A stretch of DNA of 64,000 bases from an uncultured beta proteobacterium (GCA_903938815.1 CAJAES010000036.1:18617-82616); one strand, 5' to 3'. Counted from the stretch's first letter, positions 36,773 through 49,509 are shown. The notes: generated by a model not told the origin, from the sequence alone. Numbers and translations: made by a program.

Positions 36773-36812
36773 ATCTCCCGGCGCGGCGCCGGCGATGGGC
36801 GAAAATACCGGG

Positions 36813-38177
36813 ATGTCAGAACACATCCCCACCGTTGGTTTCGTCTCGCTCGGCTGCCCGAAGGCGCTGACCGACTCCGAGCTGATCCTCACCCAGCTCC
36901 GCGCCGAAGGCTACGAGACCTCCAAGACGTACGCCGGGGCCGACCTGGTCATCGTCAACACCTGCGGCTTCATCGACGATGCCGTCAAGGAAAGCCTCGA
37001 CACCATCGGCGAAGCCCTGGCCGCCAATGGCAAGGTCATCGTCACCGGTTGCCTCGGTGCGAAGGCGGGGGAGGGCGGCGGCAACCTCGTGCGCCAGATC
37101 CACCCGAAGGTGCTCGCCGTCACCGGCCCGCACGCCACGCAGGAGGTGATGGACGCCGTGCACCTGCACGTGCCCAAGCCGCACGACCCCTTCATCGACC
37201 TGGTGCCCGCCTACGGCGTCAAGCTCACGCCCCGGCACTATGCCTACCTGAAGATCAGCGAAGGCTGCAACCACCGCTGCAGCTTCTGCATCATCCCGAG
37301 CATGCGCGGCGACCTGGTCTCGCGCCCCATCGGCGATGTGCTGAACGAGGCTCGCGCGCTGTTCGAGTCGGGCGTGAAGGAACTGCTCGTCATCAGCCAG
37401 GACACCAGCGCCTACGGCGTCGACGTGAAGTACCGCACCGGCTTCTTCGACGGACAGCCTGTCAAGACGCGCATGCTCGACCTCTGCGAGCGCCTGGGCC
37501 AGATCGCCGAGCCCTACGGCGCCTGGGTTCGGCTGCACTACGTCTACCCGTACCCGCACGTCGACGACGTGGTGCCCCTGATGGCCTCCGGGCGTGTGCT
37601 GCCCTACCTCGACGTGCCCTTCCAGCACGCTCACCCCGATGTGCTGCGCCGCATGAAGCGGCCCGCCAGCGGCGAGCGAAACCTCGAACGCCTGGTGCGC
37701 TGGCGCGAGATCTGCCCCGAGATCGTCGTTCGCTCGACCTTCATCGCCGGCTTCCCCGGCGAGACGGAAGCCGAGTTCGAGACCCTGCTCGATTTCCTGC
37801 GCGAAGCCCGCATCGACCGCGCAGGCTGCTTCGCCTATTCGCCCGTGGAAGGCGCTGCCGCGAACGAGCTTCCCGGGCTGCTGCCGCAGGCCGAACGCGA
37901 GGCTCGCCGCGCTCGCTTCATGGAGGTGGCCGAGGCCGTCTCCATCGCCAAGCTTCGGGAGCGCGTGGGCGCGACGATGCAGGTGCTGGTCGATTCGGCG
38001 CCGGCGCTGGGCCGCAAGGGCGGTGTCGGGCGCAGCTATGCCGATGCGCCGGAGATCGATGGCACGGTGCGCCTGCTGCCGCCGGAAAAGGCATCGAAGA
38101 CCTTGAAGGTCGGCGAGTTCACGCGGGCGCGCATCGTCGCCGCCGAAGGGCATGACCTGGTCGGCGTGCCGATCTGA
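36813..38177 (+). CDS. rimO: ribosomal protein S12 methylthiotransferase RimO
   Basis: The 454-residue radical-SAM enzyme adds a methylthio group to the conserved Asp of ribosomal protein S12. The N-terminal MTTase domain has Cys residues in L-G-C-P-K, N-T-C-G-F and T-G-C-L-G that bind one iron-sulfur cluster. The radical-SAM triad C-x3-C-x2-C is Cys152, Cys156, Cys159. A TRAM domain ends the protein. The length fits RimO. The start M-S-E-H-I-P-T-V is chosen over an ATG at 36795 because it matches the usual N-terminus. The next gene follows after 10 bases. Confidence 0.96.
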   Translation: MSEHIPTVGFVSLGCPKALTDSELILTQLRAEGYETSKTYAGADLVIVNTCGFIDDAVKESLDTIGEALAANGKVIVTGCLGAKAGEGGGNLVRQIHPKVLAVTGPHATQEVMDAVHLHVPKPHDPFIDLVPAYGVKLTPRHYAYLKISEGCNHRCSFCIIPSMRGDLVSRPIGDVLNEARALFESGVKELLVISQDTSAYGVDVKYRTGFFDGQPVKTRMLDLCERLGQIAEPYGAWVRLHYVYPYPHVDDVVPLMASGRVLPYLDVPFQHAHPDVLRRMKRPASGERNLERLVRWREICPEIVVRSTFIAGFPGETEAEFETLLDFLREARIDRAGCFAYSPVEGAAANELPGLLPQAEREARRARFMEVAEAVSIAKLRERVGATMQVLVDSAPALGRKGGVGRSYADAPEIDGTVRLLPPEKASKTLKVGEFTRARIVAAEGHDLVGVPI

Positions 38178-38187
38178 GGAGCAGGGT

Positions 38188-39348
38188 TTGAGCGAGCATT
38201 CCACCACCGGCCTGATCCACCACCCCTACGTGCCGCCCGCGGGCTTCGAGGCACCGCAGGTGGGGGTGCACAAGGCATCGACCGTGATCTTCCCGAACGT
38301 CGCGGCGATGCGCGCCCGGGACTGGCGCTACAAGAACGGCTACACCTACGGCCTGCACGGCACGCCCACCACCTTCACGCTGGAAGAGCGCATCGCGCAC
38401 CTCGAAGGCGGGCTGCAGTGCGTCCTGGCGCCCAGCGGCCTGTCGGCCATCGCGCTGGTGGACCTGGCGCTGCTGCAGCAGGGCGACGAGGTCCTGATCC
38501 CAGCCAACGCCTACGGCCCCGGCAAGGACTTCGCAAAGCACGAACTCGCCCGCTACGGCGTCTCGCACCGGCTCTACGACCCGCAGGACCCGGCCTCGCT
38601 GGCGGCCCAGATCACGCCCGCCACCCGGCTGGTCTGGCTGGAGGCTCCGGGCTCGGTGACCATGGAGTTCCCCGACCTGAAAGGTCTGGTGGCCGTGGCC
38701 CGGGCCCATGGCGTGACCACAGCGCTGGACAACACCTGGGGTGCCGGCATCGCCTTCGACGGTTTCGCGCTGGGTTGCGACATCGTCATGCATGCCCTGA
38801 CCAAGTTCCCGTCCGGCGGGGGCGATGTGCTCATGGGCTCGGTGACCACGCGCGACGAGGCGCTGCACCTGAAGATCAAGATGGCGCACTCGCGCCTGGG
38901 CCTGGGCGTGGCGGCGAACGACGCCGAACTGGTGCTGCGTTCCCTGCCCAGCACCGCGCTGCGCTACCACGCGCACGACCGCACGGCGCGCGCTCTCGCG
39001 GTCTGGCTCCAGGGCCGGCAAGAGATCAGCCGCGTGCTGCACCCCGCGCTGCCGGGGTCGCCGGGCCACGCGCACTGGCAATCCACCTGCAGTGCCGCAG
39101 CCGGCTTGTTTTCGGTGATGGTGGATGCCCGCTACGGCGGCGCGCAGGTGGACGCCTTCGTCGATGCGCTGAAGCTGTTCAAGCTCGGGTACTCGTGGGG
39201 CGGGCCGGTCAGTCTGGTCGTGCCCTATGACCTGCCTTCGATGCGCAGCCCGGCGCCGTATGCCGGCACGCTGGTGCGTCTTTCCATCGGCCTGGAGGCC
39301 GAGGCCGACCTTCGGGCCGACCTAGAGCAGGCGCTCTCAGTGCTTTGA
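38188..39348 (+). CDS. metC: cystathionine beta-lyase-like PLP enzyme (Cys/Met metabolism family)
   Basis: The 386-residue enzyme belongs to the Cys/Met-metabolism PLP family. T-Y-G-L-H-G-T-P-T near residue 54, the A-P-S-G-L-S-A region near 86, D-N-T-W-G-A-G and the PLP-binding Lys206 in A-L-T-K-F are visible. Cystathionine beta-lyases of this class convert cystathionine to homocysteine, pyruvate and ammonia. The sequence alone does not fully separate MetC from related gamma-synthases, though L-x-H-x-x-P and T-P-T-x-F-T-L-E favour MetC. The start is a TTG with AGGAG a few bases upstream; no ATG lies nearby. The 3' end overlaps the convergent smpB by 12 bases. Confidence 0.85.
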   Translation: MSEHSTTGLIHHPYVPPAGFEAPQVGVHKASTVIFPNVAAMRARDWRYKNGYTYGLHGTPTTFTLEERIAHLEGGLQCVLAPSGLSAIALVDLALLQQGDEVLIPANAYGPGKDFAKHELARYGVSHRLYDPQDPASLAAQITPATRLVWLEAPGSVTMEFPDLKGLVAVARAHGVTTALDNTWGAGIAFDGFALGCDIVMHALTKFPSGGGDVLMGSVTTRDEALHLKIKMAHSRLGLGVAANDAELVLRSLPSTALRYHAHDRTARALAVWLQGRQEISRVLHPALPGSPGHAHWQSTCSAAAGLFSVMVDARYGGAQVDAFVDALKLFKLGYSWGGPVSLVVPYDLPSMRSPAPYAGTLVRLSIGLEAEADLRADLEQALSVL

Positions 39349-39798
39349 CGAGACCTTGTGCCGCATCAGGCGGCCCTTCTCGCGTTCCCAGTCCTTGGCC
39401 TTCTCGTGCTCGCGCTTGTCGTGCTGGGCCTTGCCCTTGGCGAGCGCGATCTCGGCCTTCACGAGGCCGCCCTTGTAGTGCAGGTCCAGCGGCACGAGCG
39501 TGAAGCCCTTCTGCTCGATCTTGCCGATGAGGCGCCGGATCTCTTCCTTGCGCATCAGCAGCTTCTTCGTGCGGTCGGGCTCCGGCAGCACATGGCTGGA
39601 CGCGGCCCGCAAGGCGTTGATGCGCAGTCCGATCAGGTGCAGTTCGCCGTCGCGGATGACGACGTAGCCATCCGTCAGCTGCACCTGCCCGGCGCGGATG
39701 GCCTTGACCTCCCAGCCCTGCAGGACGAGGCCGGCCTCGTACCGCTCCTCGATGTGGTACTCGTGTCTTGCGCGGCGGTTTTCGGCGATGGGCTGCAT
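39337..39798 (-). CDS. smpB: SsrA-binding protein SmpB
   Basis: The 153-residue protein binds tmRNA and helps it enter stalled ribosomes for trans-translation. Conserved parts are [20 protein letters not shown], the L-H-L-I-G strand, [10 protein letters not shown] and the basic C-terminal tail (H-D-K-R-E onwards) that reaches into the ribosome decoding site. The ATG at 39798 gives the normal N-terminus; the longer open frame upstream is not coding. It is divergent from ratA, with 41 bases between the starts. No tmRNA gene lies nearby in this window. Confidence 0.97.
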   Translation of the reverse strand: MQPIAENRRARHEYHIEERYEAGLVLQGWEVKAIRAGQVQLTDGYVVIRDGELHLIGLRINALRAASSHVLPEPDRTKKLLMRKEEIRRLIGKIEQKGFTLVPLDLHYKGGLVKAEIALAKGKAQHDKREHEKAKDWEREKGRLMRHKVSSKH

Positions 39799-39824
39799 GT
39801 GAAGGGAACCTGGGGGCGGACCCC

Positions 39825-39830
39825 TACAAT
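39825..39830 (+). promoter_or_regulatory. candidate -10 element (TACAAT) of ratA
   Basis: TACAAT stands out in the 41-base gap between smpB and ratA. It lies only 9 bases before the ratA GTG, so transcription from it would begin at or near the start codon. No good -35 was found. Confidence 0.35.
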
Positions 39831-39839
39831 TCCAGCATT

Positions 39840-40292
39840 GTGAAGCACGTGAAGAAGTCGGTCCTGCTCTGGTACTCGCCGCAGGAGATGTATGACCTGG
39901 TGACCGGTATCGAACAGTACCCGGCCTTCCTGCCTTGGTGCGACCGCGCCGAGGTGCTGGAGCGCCACGACACTGGCATGACCGCTCGCCTGGGCCTGCA
40001 CTACATGGGGGTGCGCCACGCATTCACCACCCGCAACGAGCATGTCGGCTCGCAGTCGGTGGTGGTGCGGCTCGTGGACGGCCCGTTCTCGCTGCTCGAC
40101 GGCACCTGGCTGTTCCATCCGCTCGGCCGGCCCGGCAGCGAGGCCGAGGCCTGCAAGATCGAATTCGACCTGCGCTATGCCTTTGCCAGCCCGGCGCTGG
40201 AGGCTGTCGTCAGCCCCGTGTTCGACCGGGTCGCCAACACCTTCGTCGATTGCTTCGTCAAGCGCGCCGAGCAGGTCCATGGTCCGCGTTGA
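39840..40292 (+). CDS. ratA: RatA-like START/SRPBCC (coenzyme Q-binding COQ10 type) protein
   Basis: The 150-residue protein has the START-like fold of the RatA/COQ10 family: [15 protein letters not shown] near the start, then Y-P-x-F-L-P-W-C. It ends with the usual C-terminal helix ([12 protein letters not shown]). In E. coli RatA was reported as a ribosome-association toxin; mitochondrial and bacterial COQ10 relatives bind quinone. The GTG start matches the family N-terminus, and the longer frame from 39768 overlaps smpB. There is no ribosome site before the GTG. It overlaps ratB by 14 bases, the normal arrangement for this pair. Confidence 0.9.
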   Translation: MKHVKKSVLLWYSPQEMYDLVTGIEQYPAFLPWCDRAEVLERHDTGMTARLGLHYMGVRHAFTTRNEHVGSQSVVVRLVDGPFSLLDGTWLFHPLGRPGSEAEACKIEFDLRYAFASPALEAVVSPVFDRVANTFVDCFVKRAEQVHGPR

Positions 40293-40578
40293 GGTCGTGT
40301 ATTGCCCCTCGCCGGGCGTCATCGACCTGACACCGCTGGAACTGCCGGACGGCAGCACCGTGGCCGATGCCGTGCGGGCCAGCGGCGTGCTGCAGCGGCA
40401 TGCGCTGGCGCCTGAGTCGGTGGATGCCGGGATCTGGTTTCGCGCCTGCCCGCCCGAGGCGCCCCTGCGCGAGCGCGACCGTGTGGAGATCTACCGCCCG
40501 CTCACGGTCGACCCGAAGGAGGCGCGCCGCCTGCGCTACCGCCGGCGGACGCCGGTCAGCGGCAGTCCGCCGCGATGA
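40279..40578 (+). CDS. ratB: RatB/RnfH family ubiquitin-like protein
   Basis: This 99-residue protein matches the RnfH/RatB family (beta-grasp fold): V-E-V-V-Y-C at the start, P-D-G-S-T-V-A-D-A-V in the middle, and the diagnostic R-D-R-V-E-I-Y-R-P-L-T-V-D-P-K-E-A-R. The role in E. coli is unknown despite the linkage to RatA. It starts inside the end of ratA and its 3' end overlaps the convergent DUF4124 gene by 23 bases. Confidence 0.9.
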   Translation: MVRVEVVYCPSPGVIDLTPLELPDGSTVADAVRASGVLQRHALAPESVDAGIWFRACPPEAPLRERDRVEIYRPLTVDPKEARRLRYRRRTPVSGSPPR

Positions 40579-41068
40579 CGTCGCGTGCGCGCCGGGTCTC
40601 GCTGGCGCGCTGCTTGTCGTCGAGGATCTCCCGCTCGCCCTTGTCGTTGTAGCGGGCGATGCGTTGACCGGTATCCAGCGCCGCCAGGTGGGAACGCGCG
40701 CTCTTGCAGTTCTCGGCGCGCTGCGCGTTCAACCGGTCGGTGTCTGCCTTGACGCGGGCGGCCTGCTCCTGGTCGGCGGCCTGCTTGCGAGCCTGGAGTT
40801 CCTTGTCCACCTGCGGCTTGGCGGGGGTTTCCAGCGGGCCGGAGGCCGCGGGTGCCGGTGCGGGCCGCGCGATGGCGGCCGGGTCGGGCCGCTGGAGGAT
40901 GTTCTGTTGCGGCACGTCGCGCGGCGGCGGCAGGTCGCTCACGGTGATCTGGCCGTTCTTGTCGCGCCACTTCCACTGGGCGGTGGCGGGCGCCGACAGC
41001 GTGGCGATCAGCAAGCCGCAGAGCAACGCGGCGAAGGGGCGGCTCGGGAGAAGGCGGCTCGAAATCAT
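40556..41068 (-). CDS. exported DUF4124-domain protein
   Basis: The 170-residue protein has a signal peptide (hydrophobic core about 10-24, likely cleavage after A-T-A). The DUF4124 motif W-K-W-R-D-K-N-G-Q-I-T-V-S-D follows directly and forms a small beta domain. The remainder (about 75-170) is charged and helical, rich in Lys/Arg/Glu/Ala, with two Cys that may form a disulphide. DUF4124 proteins are common in betaproteobacterial periplasms; the function is unknown. The start at 41068 is preferred over 41110 because it gives a clean signal peptide. The gene is divergent from guaB. Confidence 0.85.
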   Translation of the reverse strand: MISSRLLPSRPFAALLCGLLIATLSAPATAQWKWRDKNGQITVSDLPPPRDVPQQNILQRPDPAAIARPAPAPAASGPLETPAKPQVDKELQARKQAADQEQAARVKADTDRLNAQRAENCKSARSHLAALDTGQRIARYNDKGEREILDDKQRASETRRARDVIAADCR

Positions 41069-41146
41069 CGTTCCAGTGTATGCCGCGACCGGCGCCCCTG
41101 ACCTGTGCAATCCTTCACGGTGAGCGGTGCGGGCAGTAACCGTCCG

Positions 41147-41152
41147 TATAAT
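41147..41152 (+). promoter_or_regulatory. consensus -10 element (TATAAT) of guaB
   Basis: A perfect TATAAT lies 26 bases before the guaB ATG and after the divergent DUF4124 start. The expected -35 window has no TTGACA-like hexamer. A GGAG 9 bases before the ATG is the ribosome site. Confidence 0.6.
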
Positions 41153-41178
41153 CGCGCTTTGCGTCTGGAGCCTTCCGA

Positions 41179-42640
<1,462 letters not shown>

Positions 42641-42651
<11 letters not shown>

Positions 42652-43924
42652 TTCCGGGCTGCCCGACGTGAAGGTGCCCGCAGCGCCCGGCCGTCGGGCT
42701 GCGGCCATGCCCTTCATCATGATCGTGGTGCTGATCGACATGCTGTCGATCGGCCTGATCGTGCCCGTGCTGCCGGCGCTGGTGGGGCAGTTCGCTGCCG
42801 ATCCCACCGAGCAGACCTACTGGTACGGTGTCGTGACGTTCTCGTTCGCACTGGCGAGTTTCTTCGGCGCGCCCCTGCTCGGTGCCTTGTCCGACCGTTT
42901 CGGGCGGCGGCCGGTGCTCCTCATCGGCTTCTGCGGCCTGGCGCTGAACTTCTTCGCCACGGCCATGGCCAGCGCGCTGTGGATGTTGATCGCGTCGCGT
43001 GTGGTCGGCGGCGTCACGCAGGCCAACGCCGCCGTCGCGAATGCCTACGTGGCCGACATCACGCCGCCCGAGGAGCGCGCCCGCCGCTTCGGCCTGCTGG
43101 GTGCGATGTTCGGCATCGGCTTCATCCTCGGGCCGGTCATGGGCGGCATCCTCGGCGGCATCGACCTCCGCCTGCCGTTCTTCGTGGCGGGCGGCCTGAC
43201 GCTGGTGAATTTCGTCTACGGTGTGTTCGTGCTGCCCGAGTCCCTGCCGGTCGAGAAGCGGCGCGCCGTCACCTGGCGCGCAGCCAACCCCCTGCTGTCG
43301 CTGAAGGCCCTGACGCAACTGCGTGGCATCGGCCCGCTGGTGGTGGTGCTGGCGCTCAGTGCGCTGGCTCAGTTCACGCTCTACACCACCTGGGTGCTGC
43401 ACAACAGCTTCAAGTTCGGCTGGGGGCCTACCGAGAACGGCTGGTCGCTGTTCGTCATCGGCGTGGTGTCGGCGGTAGTGCAGGGCGGCCTGATGGGCCG
43501 CCTGCTCAAGCACTTCCCGGCCTGGCGCCTGGCGCTCATGGGGCTGGCCTCCTCCACGCTGGCCTACATCGGCTGGGGTGCCGCCACGGCCGGCTGGGTG
43601 ATGTTCGTCGTGATCATCGCCAACGTGCTGGGCAACACCATCTCGGCGGCGATGAACAGCATCGTCTCCGGGGCAGCCGATGCCTCCGAGCAGGGCCGCA
43701 CCATGGGTTCGCTGAGCTCGCTCAACAGCCTGATGGCCGTGGCTGCGCCGCTGATGGCGACGCCGTTGCTCGGCCTTGTCTCGCACCTGCCGCGCGGCGA
43801 CTGGCGCCTGGGCGCGCCGATGTTTTTCTGTGCCTTCCTCCAAGGCCTGGCCCTGTTGCTTGCCTGGATGCACTTCCGGCGCAGCGGCATCGCGCGCCAG
43901 GCTCATCCGCTTCCTGCCGCCTGA
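42641..43924 (+). CDS. MFS transporter, TCR/Tet-like drug:H+ antiporter
   Basis: The 427-residue protein has about 12 membrane helices. The loop 2-3 signature [12 protein letters not shown] lies near residue 80, and motif C ([10 protein letters not shown]) in helix 5 near 165 is typical of antiporters such as TetA(class A/C)-like TCR proteins. The substrate cannot be assigned; tetracycline resistance should not be assumed. The start is a GTG inside the end of guaB; an ATG at 42707 would trim 22 hydrophilic residues. It sits between guaB and guaA in one operon, so it may export a purine or purine analogue. Confidence 0.85.
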
Positions 43925-43931
43925 ACCCGTC

Positions 43932-45515
<1,584 letters not shown>

Positions 45516-45539
45516 CAGGTCGACAAAAAGTGCTTGATA

Positions 45540-45566
45540 ATCAATAGGATAGAGAATCCTATTGAT
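45540..45566. repeat. perfect 11-bp AT-rich inverted repeat after guaA
   Basis: ATCAATAGGAT and ATCCTATTGAT are exact inverted copies separated by AGAGA, 24 bases after the guaA stop. The element is AT-rich in a GC-rich setting. It could be a terminator stem (no T-run follows), a protein-binding operator, or a recombination site at the edge of an inserted segment. Confidence 0.7.
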
Positions 45567-45942
45567 GATGCGGCCGCATCGTCAACGAGCGTGAAGACTT
45601 TCACTGCACCGTAGGCGTCCTCCACGCGGCTGCGCAAGGAGTTGAACGTCTGCTCGATCAGCATCGGCATCCGTCGAAGACGCGGCGTCGCTCGCTGCGC
45701 CGCGGTGGTGGCTGCAGGACAGGGCGTTCGGCTCTGAGCGCATTGAACGACTGCTCTTGCAAGAGAGCTACTGCCGGACTCGACCCGTTGCGGTCAGTCG
45801 CCCAGCACAGACTGCTGTCAGTTGCGCTGTGCCCAGAACAACGCGCACCCCCTCAGAAGGTCTCCAAGCGACTATGTAAAGCCCATGTTGCAGCTTCGTA
45901 CGGACGCTGGCCGGCCGTTTGAGTCCCCACGACAATCCGCGG
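45567..45942. other. non-coding stretch, no convincing gene
   Basis: Between the inverted repeat and the response-regulator gene I see no supported gene. A 66-residue minus-strand frame at 45470-45670 runs antisense into guaA and lacks a ribosome site or recognised domain. The stretch may be decayed DNA at the edge of an insertion. Confidence 0.5.
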
Positions 45943-46689
45943 ATGCTGATCGACGCACCCGCCTCGTCTCACACCGTGCTGGTCGTCGACGACGATCCCG
46001 AGATCCGGGAGTTGCTCCGCCAGTACCTGCAAACGTGTGGACTGCGACCTCTCCTCGCGGCCGATGGCGCCGAGATGCGCAAAACCTTCCAGGAACACGG
46101 CATCGACCTCGTGGTGCTCGATGTCATGCTTCCCCAGGAGGACGGCCTGGACCTCCTGCGATGGCTGCGCAAGCACACGAATGTGCCCGTGATCATGGTC
46201 ACGGCACTGACGTCTCCAATCGATCGCGTGGTCGGCCTGGAGCTCGGGGCGGACGACTACGTGTGCAAGCCTTTCGAGCCGCGCGAGCTGGTGGCCCGCA
46301 TCCACTCCGTTCTTCGACGCGCGCCGGCTAGGGGAGGCCCTGCTGCCGACGGCTTCCTGCCGACCCAGCTGCGGTTCGGGGCCTGGCGCCTGGACACGGG
46401 ATTGCGGGAACTGCGACACGACGACGGTGTCCTGGCACCGCTGTCGACGTCAGAGTACCGACTGCTCTGCGTCTTCCTCATGCACCCGCGGACCGTGCTG
46501 TCGCGGGAACGCCTCGTCGAGATGGCGCACAAGCGCGATCTGCAACCTACTGATCGCACGGTCGACATCCAGGTGCACCGACTGCGCCAGAGGCTGAGAG
46601 ACACCCGCGACGGCCAGCTCGTCAAGACCGTCCGGAACGACGGCTACGTGTTCAACGCCGATGTGTACACAGTGCCGACCGATGCTTGA
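45943..46689 (+). CDS. OmpR-family response regulator
   Basis: The 248-residue regulator has a receiver domain (V-V-D-D-D-P-E-I near the start, phospho-acceptor Asp60 in V-L-D-V-M-L-P, conserved Thr in M-V-T-A-L, Lys in V-C-K-P-F). A winged-helix trans_reg_C domain follows (L-S-T-S-E-Y-R-L-L, then R-T-V-D-I-Q-V-H-R-L-R). It should bind DNA when phosphorylated by the kinase encoded next, whose start lies inside its 3' end. The chosen ATG is preferred over an upstream TTG at 45919. The target genes are unknown; the DUF1800/DUF1501 pair just downstream is a candidate. Confidence 0.92.
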   Translation: MLIDAPASSHTVLVVDDDPEIRELLRQYLQTCGLRPLLAADGAEMRKTFQEHGIDLVVLDVMLPQEDGLDLLRWLRKHTNVPVIMVTALTSPIDRVVGLELGADDYVCKPFEPRELVARIHSVLRRAPARGGPAADGFLPTQLRFGAWRLDTGLRELRHDDGVLAPLSTSEYRLLCVFLMHPRTVLSRERLVEMAHKRDLQPTDRTVDIQVHRLRQRLRDTRDGQLVKTVRNDGYVFNADVYTVPTDA

Positions 46690-48028
46690 GTGCTTGCGGC
46701 GAGCCTGGGAGGGCGTGTCGCTGCGTGCAAGGCTGGTCCTGCTTTTGCTGGCCGGGGTATTGACCATGCAGGTCGCCAGCCTATGGTGGGCTTTGTCGGA
46801 TCGTGCCGCCACTGCGCGCCGAGCGGCCTTGGTGCAACAGGTCCAGCGCGCAGCGGACGTCGTCGCGGTGATCGACGCCGTTCCGAGCCCGGATCGCGCC
46901 GCAGTTGCGGCGGCTGTCCGCTATCCTGTCGTGTGGCTCGATGAAGAATCCGTGCCGCAAGATGCGCCGCGAGGCGCACCGCTCGACTTGAACACCGCGG
47001 TTCGCGAGGTCTGGGAACGGCGTCTTCCCGGTCGCGTGATCACGGTGACGGCGACGCGCGGATCTGTGCAACGTGCGCGCGATGCCTCAGGTTCGCAGGG
47101 GCTGCGCATCGTCATGGCGACACGCCTGCATGACGGGCAGCCCGTTCGAGTCGAAGTGGAGGTAGGCCAGCCGAGGTTCCGCACCGACGGTCTGATCGGG
47201 CCGTTCCTACTGCTTGCCGTGACGACCTCGTTGCTGGTCCTGCTGGCGATGCGCTCGGCGTTGCGCCCGCTGGAGCAACTCGCCAGTGGTGCGGACGCGC
47301 TGGGCGCGGGCCTGGAGGCCGAGCCGCTGCCGCAGCGTGGCCCGCCCGAAGTACGCCGTGCGGCGGAAGTCATGAACGGCCTTCATCGGCGACTGCGGGA
47401 GCATGTGCGGGGGCGCGTGCAGTCGCTGGCGGCGATCTCGCACGACCTGCGCACGCCGATCACACGATTGCGTCTGCGCGCCGAGTTGCTGCCGGATCCC
47501 GAGAGCCGGATCTCATTCGCTCGCGACTTGCGCGAGCTCGAAGACATGGTGCAGGGCACGCTGGACTACTTGCGCGGCATCGGGGAGACGCAGCCGTTGG
47601 AGCGAGTGGACCTCGACGGGCTGCTGGCCCAGGCCGTGGAGGACGTGGAGACGCCGGGCGTCGTGGTCGCAGCGCCAGAGCCCACCGGCCAGGTGGTGCG
47701 CGGACACGCACCTTCCTTGCGCCGCGCGCTCGTGAACCTGCTGCGCAACGCATTGGTACATGCGTCCGAGCCGAGTCTGTTGGTGCAAGCCGAGGGTGGG
47801 CGAGTGCAGGTGCATGTGATGGATCGCGGTCCCGGCATCCCGGCGTCCGAGATGGCGCGCCTCATGCAGCCGTTCGAGCAACTCGATCGCTCTCGCGGCA
47901 GCGCTAGCGGTGCTGGGCTGGGCCTGTCCATCGCCAACGAGATCGCCATTCGCCACGGCGGCCCGCTGCTGATCAGCAACCGTGCCGGGGGCGGCCTGCG
48001 CGTCACACTGGCGTTGGCTGCGGCCTGA
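46682..48028 (+). CDS. sensor histidine kinase (EnvZ/RstB-like)
   Basis: The 448-residue membrane kinase has a first membrane helix at about 16-38, a periplasmic sensor of about 125 residues, and a second helix at about 168-188. A HAMP linker follows. The H-box is I-S-H-D-L-R-T-P with phospho-acceptor His254. The ATPase domain has N-L-L-R-N-A near 355, D-R-G-P-G-I-P near 382 and G-A-G-L-G-L-S-I near 412. The ATG overlaps the regulator stop by 8 bases; an in-frame ATG at 46661 would add seven residues. The stimulus is unknown, but the periplasmic loop implies an envelope or external signal. Confidence 0.92.
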   Translation: MLECLRRAWEGVSLRARLVLLLLAGVLTMQVASLWWALSDRAATARRAALVQQVQRAADVVAVIDAVPSPDRAAVAAAVRYPVVWLDEESVPQDAPRGAPLDLNTAVREVWERRLPGRVITVTATRGSVQRARDASGSQGLRIVMATRLHDGQPVRVEVEVGQPRFRTDGLIGPFLLLAVTTSLLVLLAMRSALRPLEQLASGADALGAGLEAEPLPQRGPPEVRRAAEVMNGLHRRLREHVRGRVQSLAAISHDLRTPITRLRLRAELLPDPESRISFARDLRELEDMVQGTLDYLRGIGETQPLERVDLDGLLAQAVEDVETPGVVVAAPEPTGQVVRGHAPSLRRALVNLLRNALVHASEPSLLVQAEGGRVQVHVMDRGPGIPASEMARLMQPFEQLDRSRGSASGAGLGLSIANEIAIRHGGPLLISNRAGGGLRVTLALAAA

Positions 48029-48096
48029 GTGGTCGCTTCACACTCTTGCAACCCGCGGGACAACCTCCGCGCAGCGTTCACTGGGAAGATGAGCCC

Positions 48097-49509
48097 ATGA
48101 CACCTCCCGCCCTTGCCCTGAACCGCTTCGGCCTCGGCGCGCTGCCCGACGACACACCACCAGTCGATCCGCAACGCTGGCTGCTGTCGCAGCTGGAGGC
48201 CTACGAACCGCTGCCGTCGGCGTGGAAGCAGCTGCCACGTACCCTGGAACTCGTCGATGTCTGGAACACGATGCAGCGCGCTGTTCGGCAGGCACCGGAG
48301 GGCCAGCGCAGCGGCATCCGCGAGAACTACCTGCGCGTCGGCAGCAGGGTGTACCAAGCCGCGGTCGGCGCGCGTACCAACAGCGCGCTGCAGACGTCGA
48401 CGCCGTTCGTCGAGCGGCTGGTGCACTTTTGGTCCAACCATTTCGCAGTGTCGGTTGACAAGCTGCTGATCGTTGGTCTGGCCGGCAGCTTTGAGGCCGA
48501 CGCGATCAGGCCGCATGTCCTGGGCCGCTTCGAGGACCTGCTGCTGGCGGCCGTGCGGCATCCGGCGATGCTGCTGTACCTCGACCAGGCCCAGTCCACC
48601 GGTCCGGGCAGCATGATGGGCTCGCGCGGCCGCGGCCTGAACGAGAACCTCGCGCGTGAAATCCTGGAACTGCACACGCTGGGCGTGCGCAGTGGGTATA
48701 CGCAGGAGGATGTCAAGGAATTCGCGCGCGCGCTCACCGGCTGGACGCTGCCCGGTGCGGGTGGTGCAGGCGGTGGCACAGGCGATGGCGCAGGCGACGG
48801 CGCAGGCGGCAGCACCCGTGAAGGTGCCAGCCGTGGCTCCGGCAGCGGAGCCACCTTCCGGTTCGTGCCTGCGCTGCACGAGCCCGGCACCCGGACCGTC
48901 CTGGCCAAGACATACCCGGATGCCGGCGAAGCGCAGGCCCGCGCAGTGATCTCCGATCTGGTTGCGGCGCCAGCGACGGCGCTGCACATCGCACACAAGC
49001 TCGCTCGCCACTTCGTCGCCGACGAACCACCGCAAGCCCTGGTCCAGCGCCTGGCCGACACCTTTGTGCGCACGCGGGGTGACCTCGCGAGTGTCTACCG
49101 CGAACTGGTCGCGTCGCAAGAGGCCTGGCAGCCCACCGCCACCAAGTTCAAGTCGCCCTGGGACTGGTCGGTCTCGGCCTTGCGCGCGCTGGGCCATCGC
49201 AGCATGGCACCGATGCAGGCCACCCACTTGATGACGCAGCTGGGGCAGCCCGTGTGGCGGCCCGGCTCGCCCGCGGGCTACAGCGACACCGCCGCGGCCT
49301 GGGCCGCGCCCGATGCACTGATGCGGCGCGTGGAGGTCGCACAGCGGCTCGCGCAGGCAGCGGGCGACGCAACGGACGCGCGCGCGCTGGCCCCGCGTGT
49401 GTTGCCCGGCACGCTCAGCGCGGCCACGGCGACGGCCATCGCGAGGGCAGAGAGCAACGGCACGGCGCTCGCGTTGCTGTTGGTTTCCCCCGAGTTCCTG
49501 AGGAGATGA
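48097..49509 (+). CDS. DUF1800 family protein
   Basis: The 470-residue protein matches DUF1800: A-L-N-R-F-G-L-G near the start, V-H-F-W-S-N-H-F near residue 110, and N-E-N-L-A-R-E-I-L-E-L-H-T-L-G-V near 185. The C-terminal part has W-D-W-S-V-S-A-L-R-A and L-L-L-V-S-P-E-F. DUF1800 proteins are almost always encoded next to DUF1501 proteins; the biochemical role is not established. No convincing signal peptide precedes the start, which is unusual since many relatives are exported. A Gly/Ala/Asp-rich low-complexity insert lies at about 221-250. The stop is 2 bases before the next ATG. Confidence 0.88.
   Translation: MTPPALALNRFGLGALPDDTPPVDPQRWLLSQLEAYEPLPSAWKQLPRTLELVDVWNTMQRAVRQAPEGQRSGIRENYLRVGSRVYQAAVGARTNSALQTSTPFVERLVHFWSNHFAVSVDKLLIVGLAGSFEADAIRPHVLGRFEDLLLAAVRHPAMLLYLDQAQSTGPGSMMGSRGRGLNENLAREILELHTLGVRSGYTQEDVKEFARALTGWTLPGAGGAGGGTGDGAGDGAGGSTREGASRGSGSGATFRFVPALHEPGTRTVLAKTYPDAGEAQARAVISDLVAAPATALHIAHKLARHFVADEPPQALVQRLADTFVRTRGDLASVYRELVASQEAWQPTATKFKSPWDWSVSALRALGHRSMAPMQATHLMTQLGQPVWRPGSPAGYSDTAAAWAAPDALMRRVEVAQRLAQAAGDATDARALAPRVLPGTLSAATATAIARAESNGTALALLLVSPEFLRR
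48755..48816 (+). repeat. Gly-rich degenerate tandem repeat inside the DUF1800 gene
   Basis: A run of near-identical units of the type GGCGAYGGCGCA, 12 bases or slightly different, encodes G-D-G-A-G-D-G-A-G-G. Such repeats can change copy number by slippage without shifting frame when units are multiples of three. Confidence 0.6.

Noticed and set aside
41069..41178. Purine riboswitch upstream of guaB
   Set aside because: The gap to the divergent gene is only about 110 bases, and no conserved aptamer core or terminator/antiterminator pair was seen.
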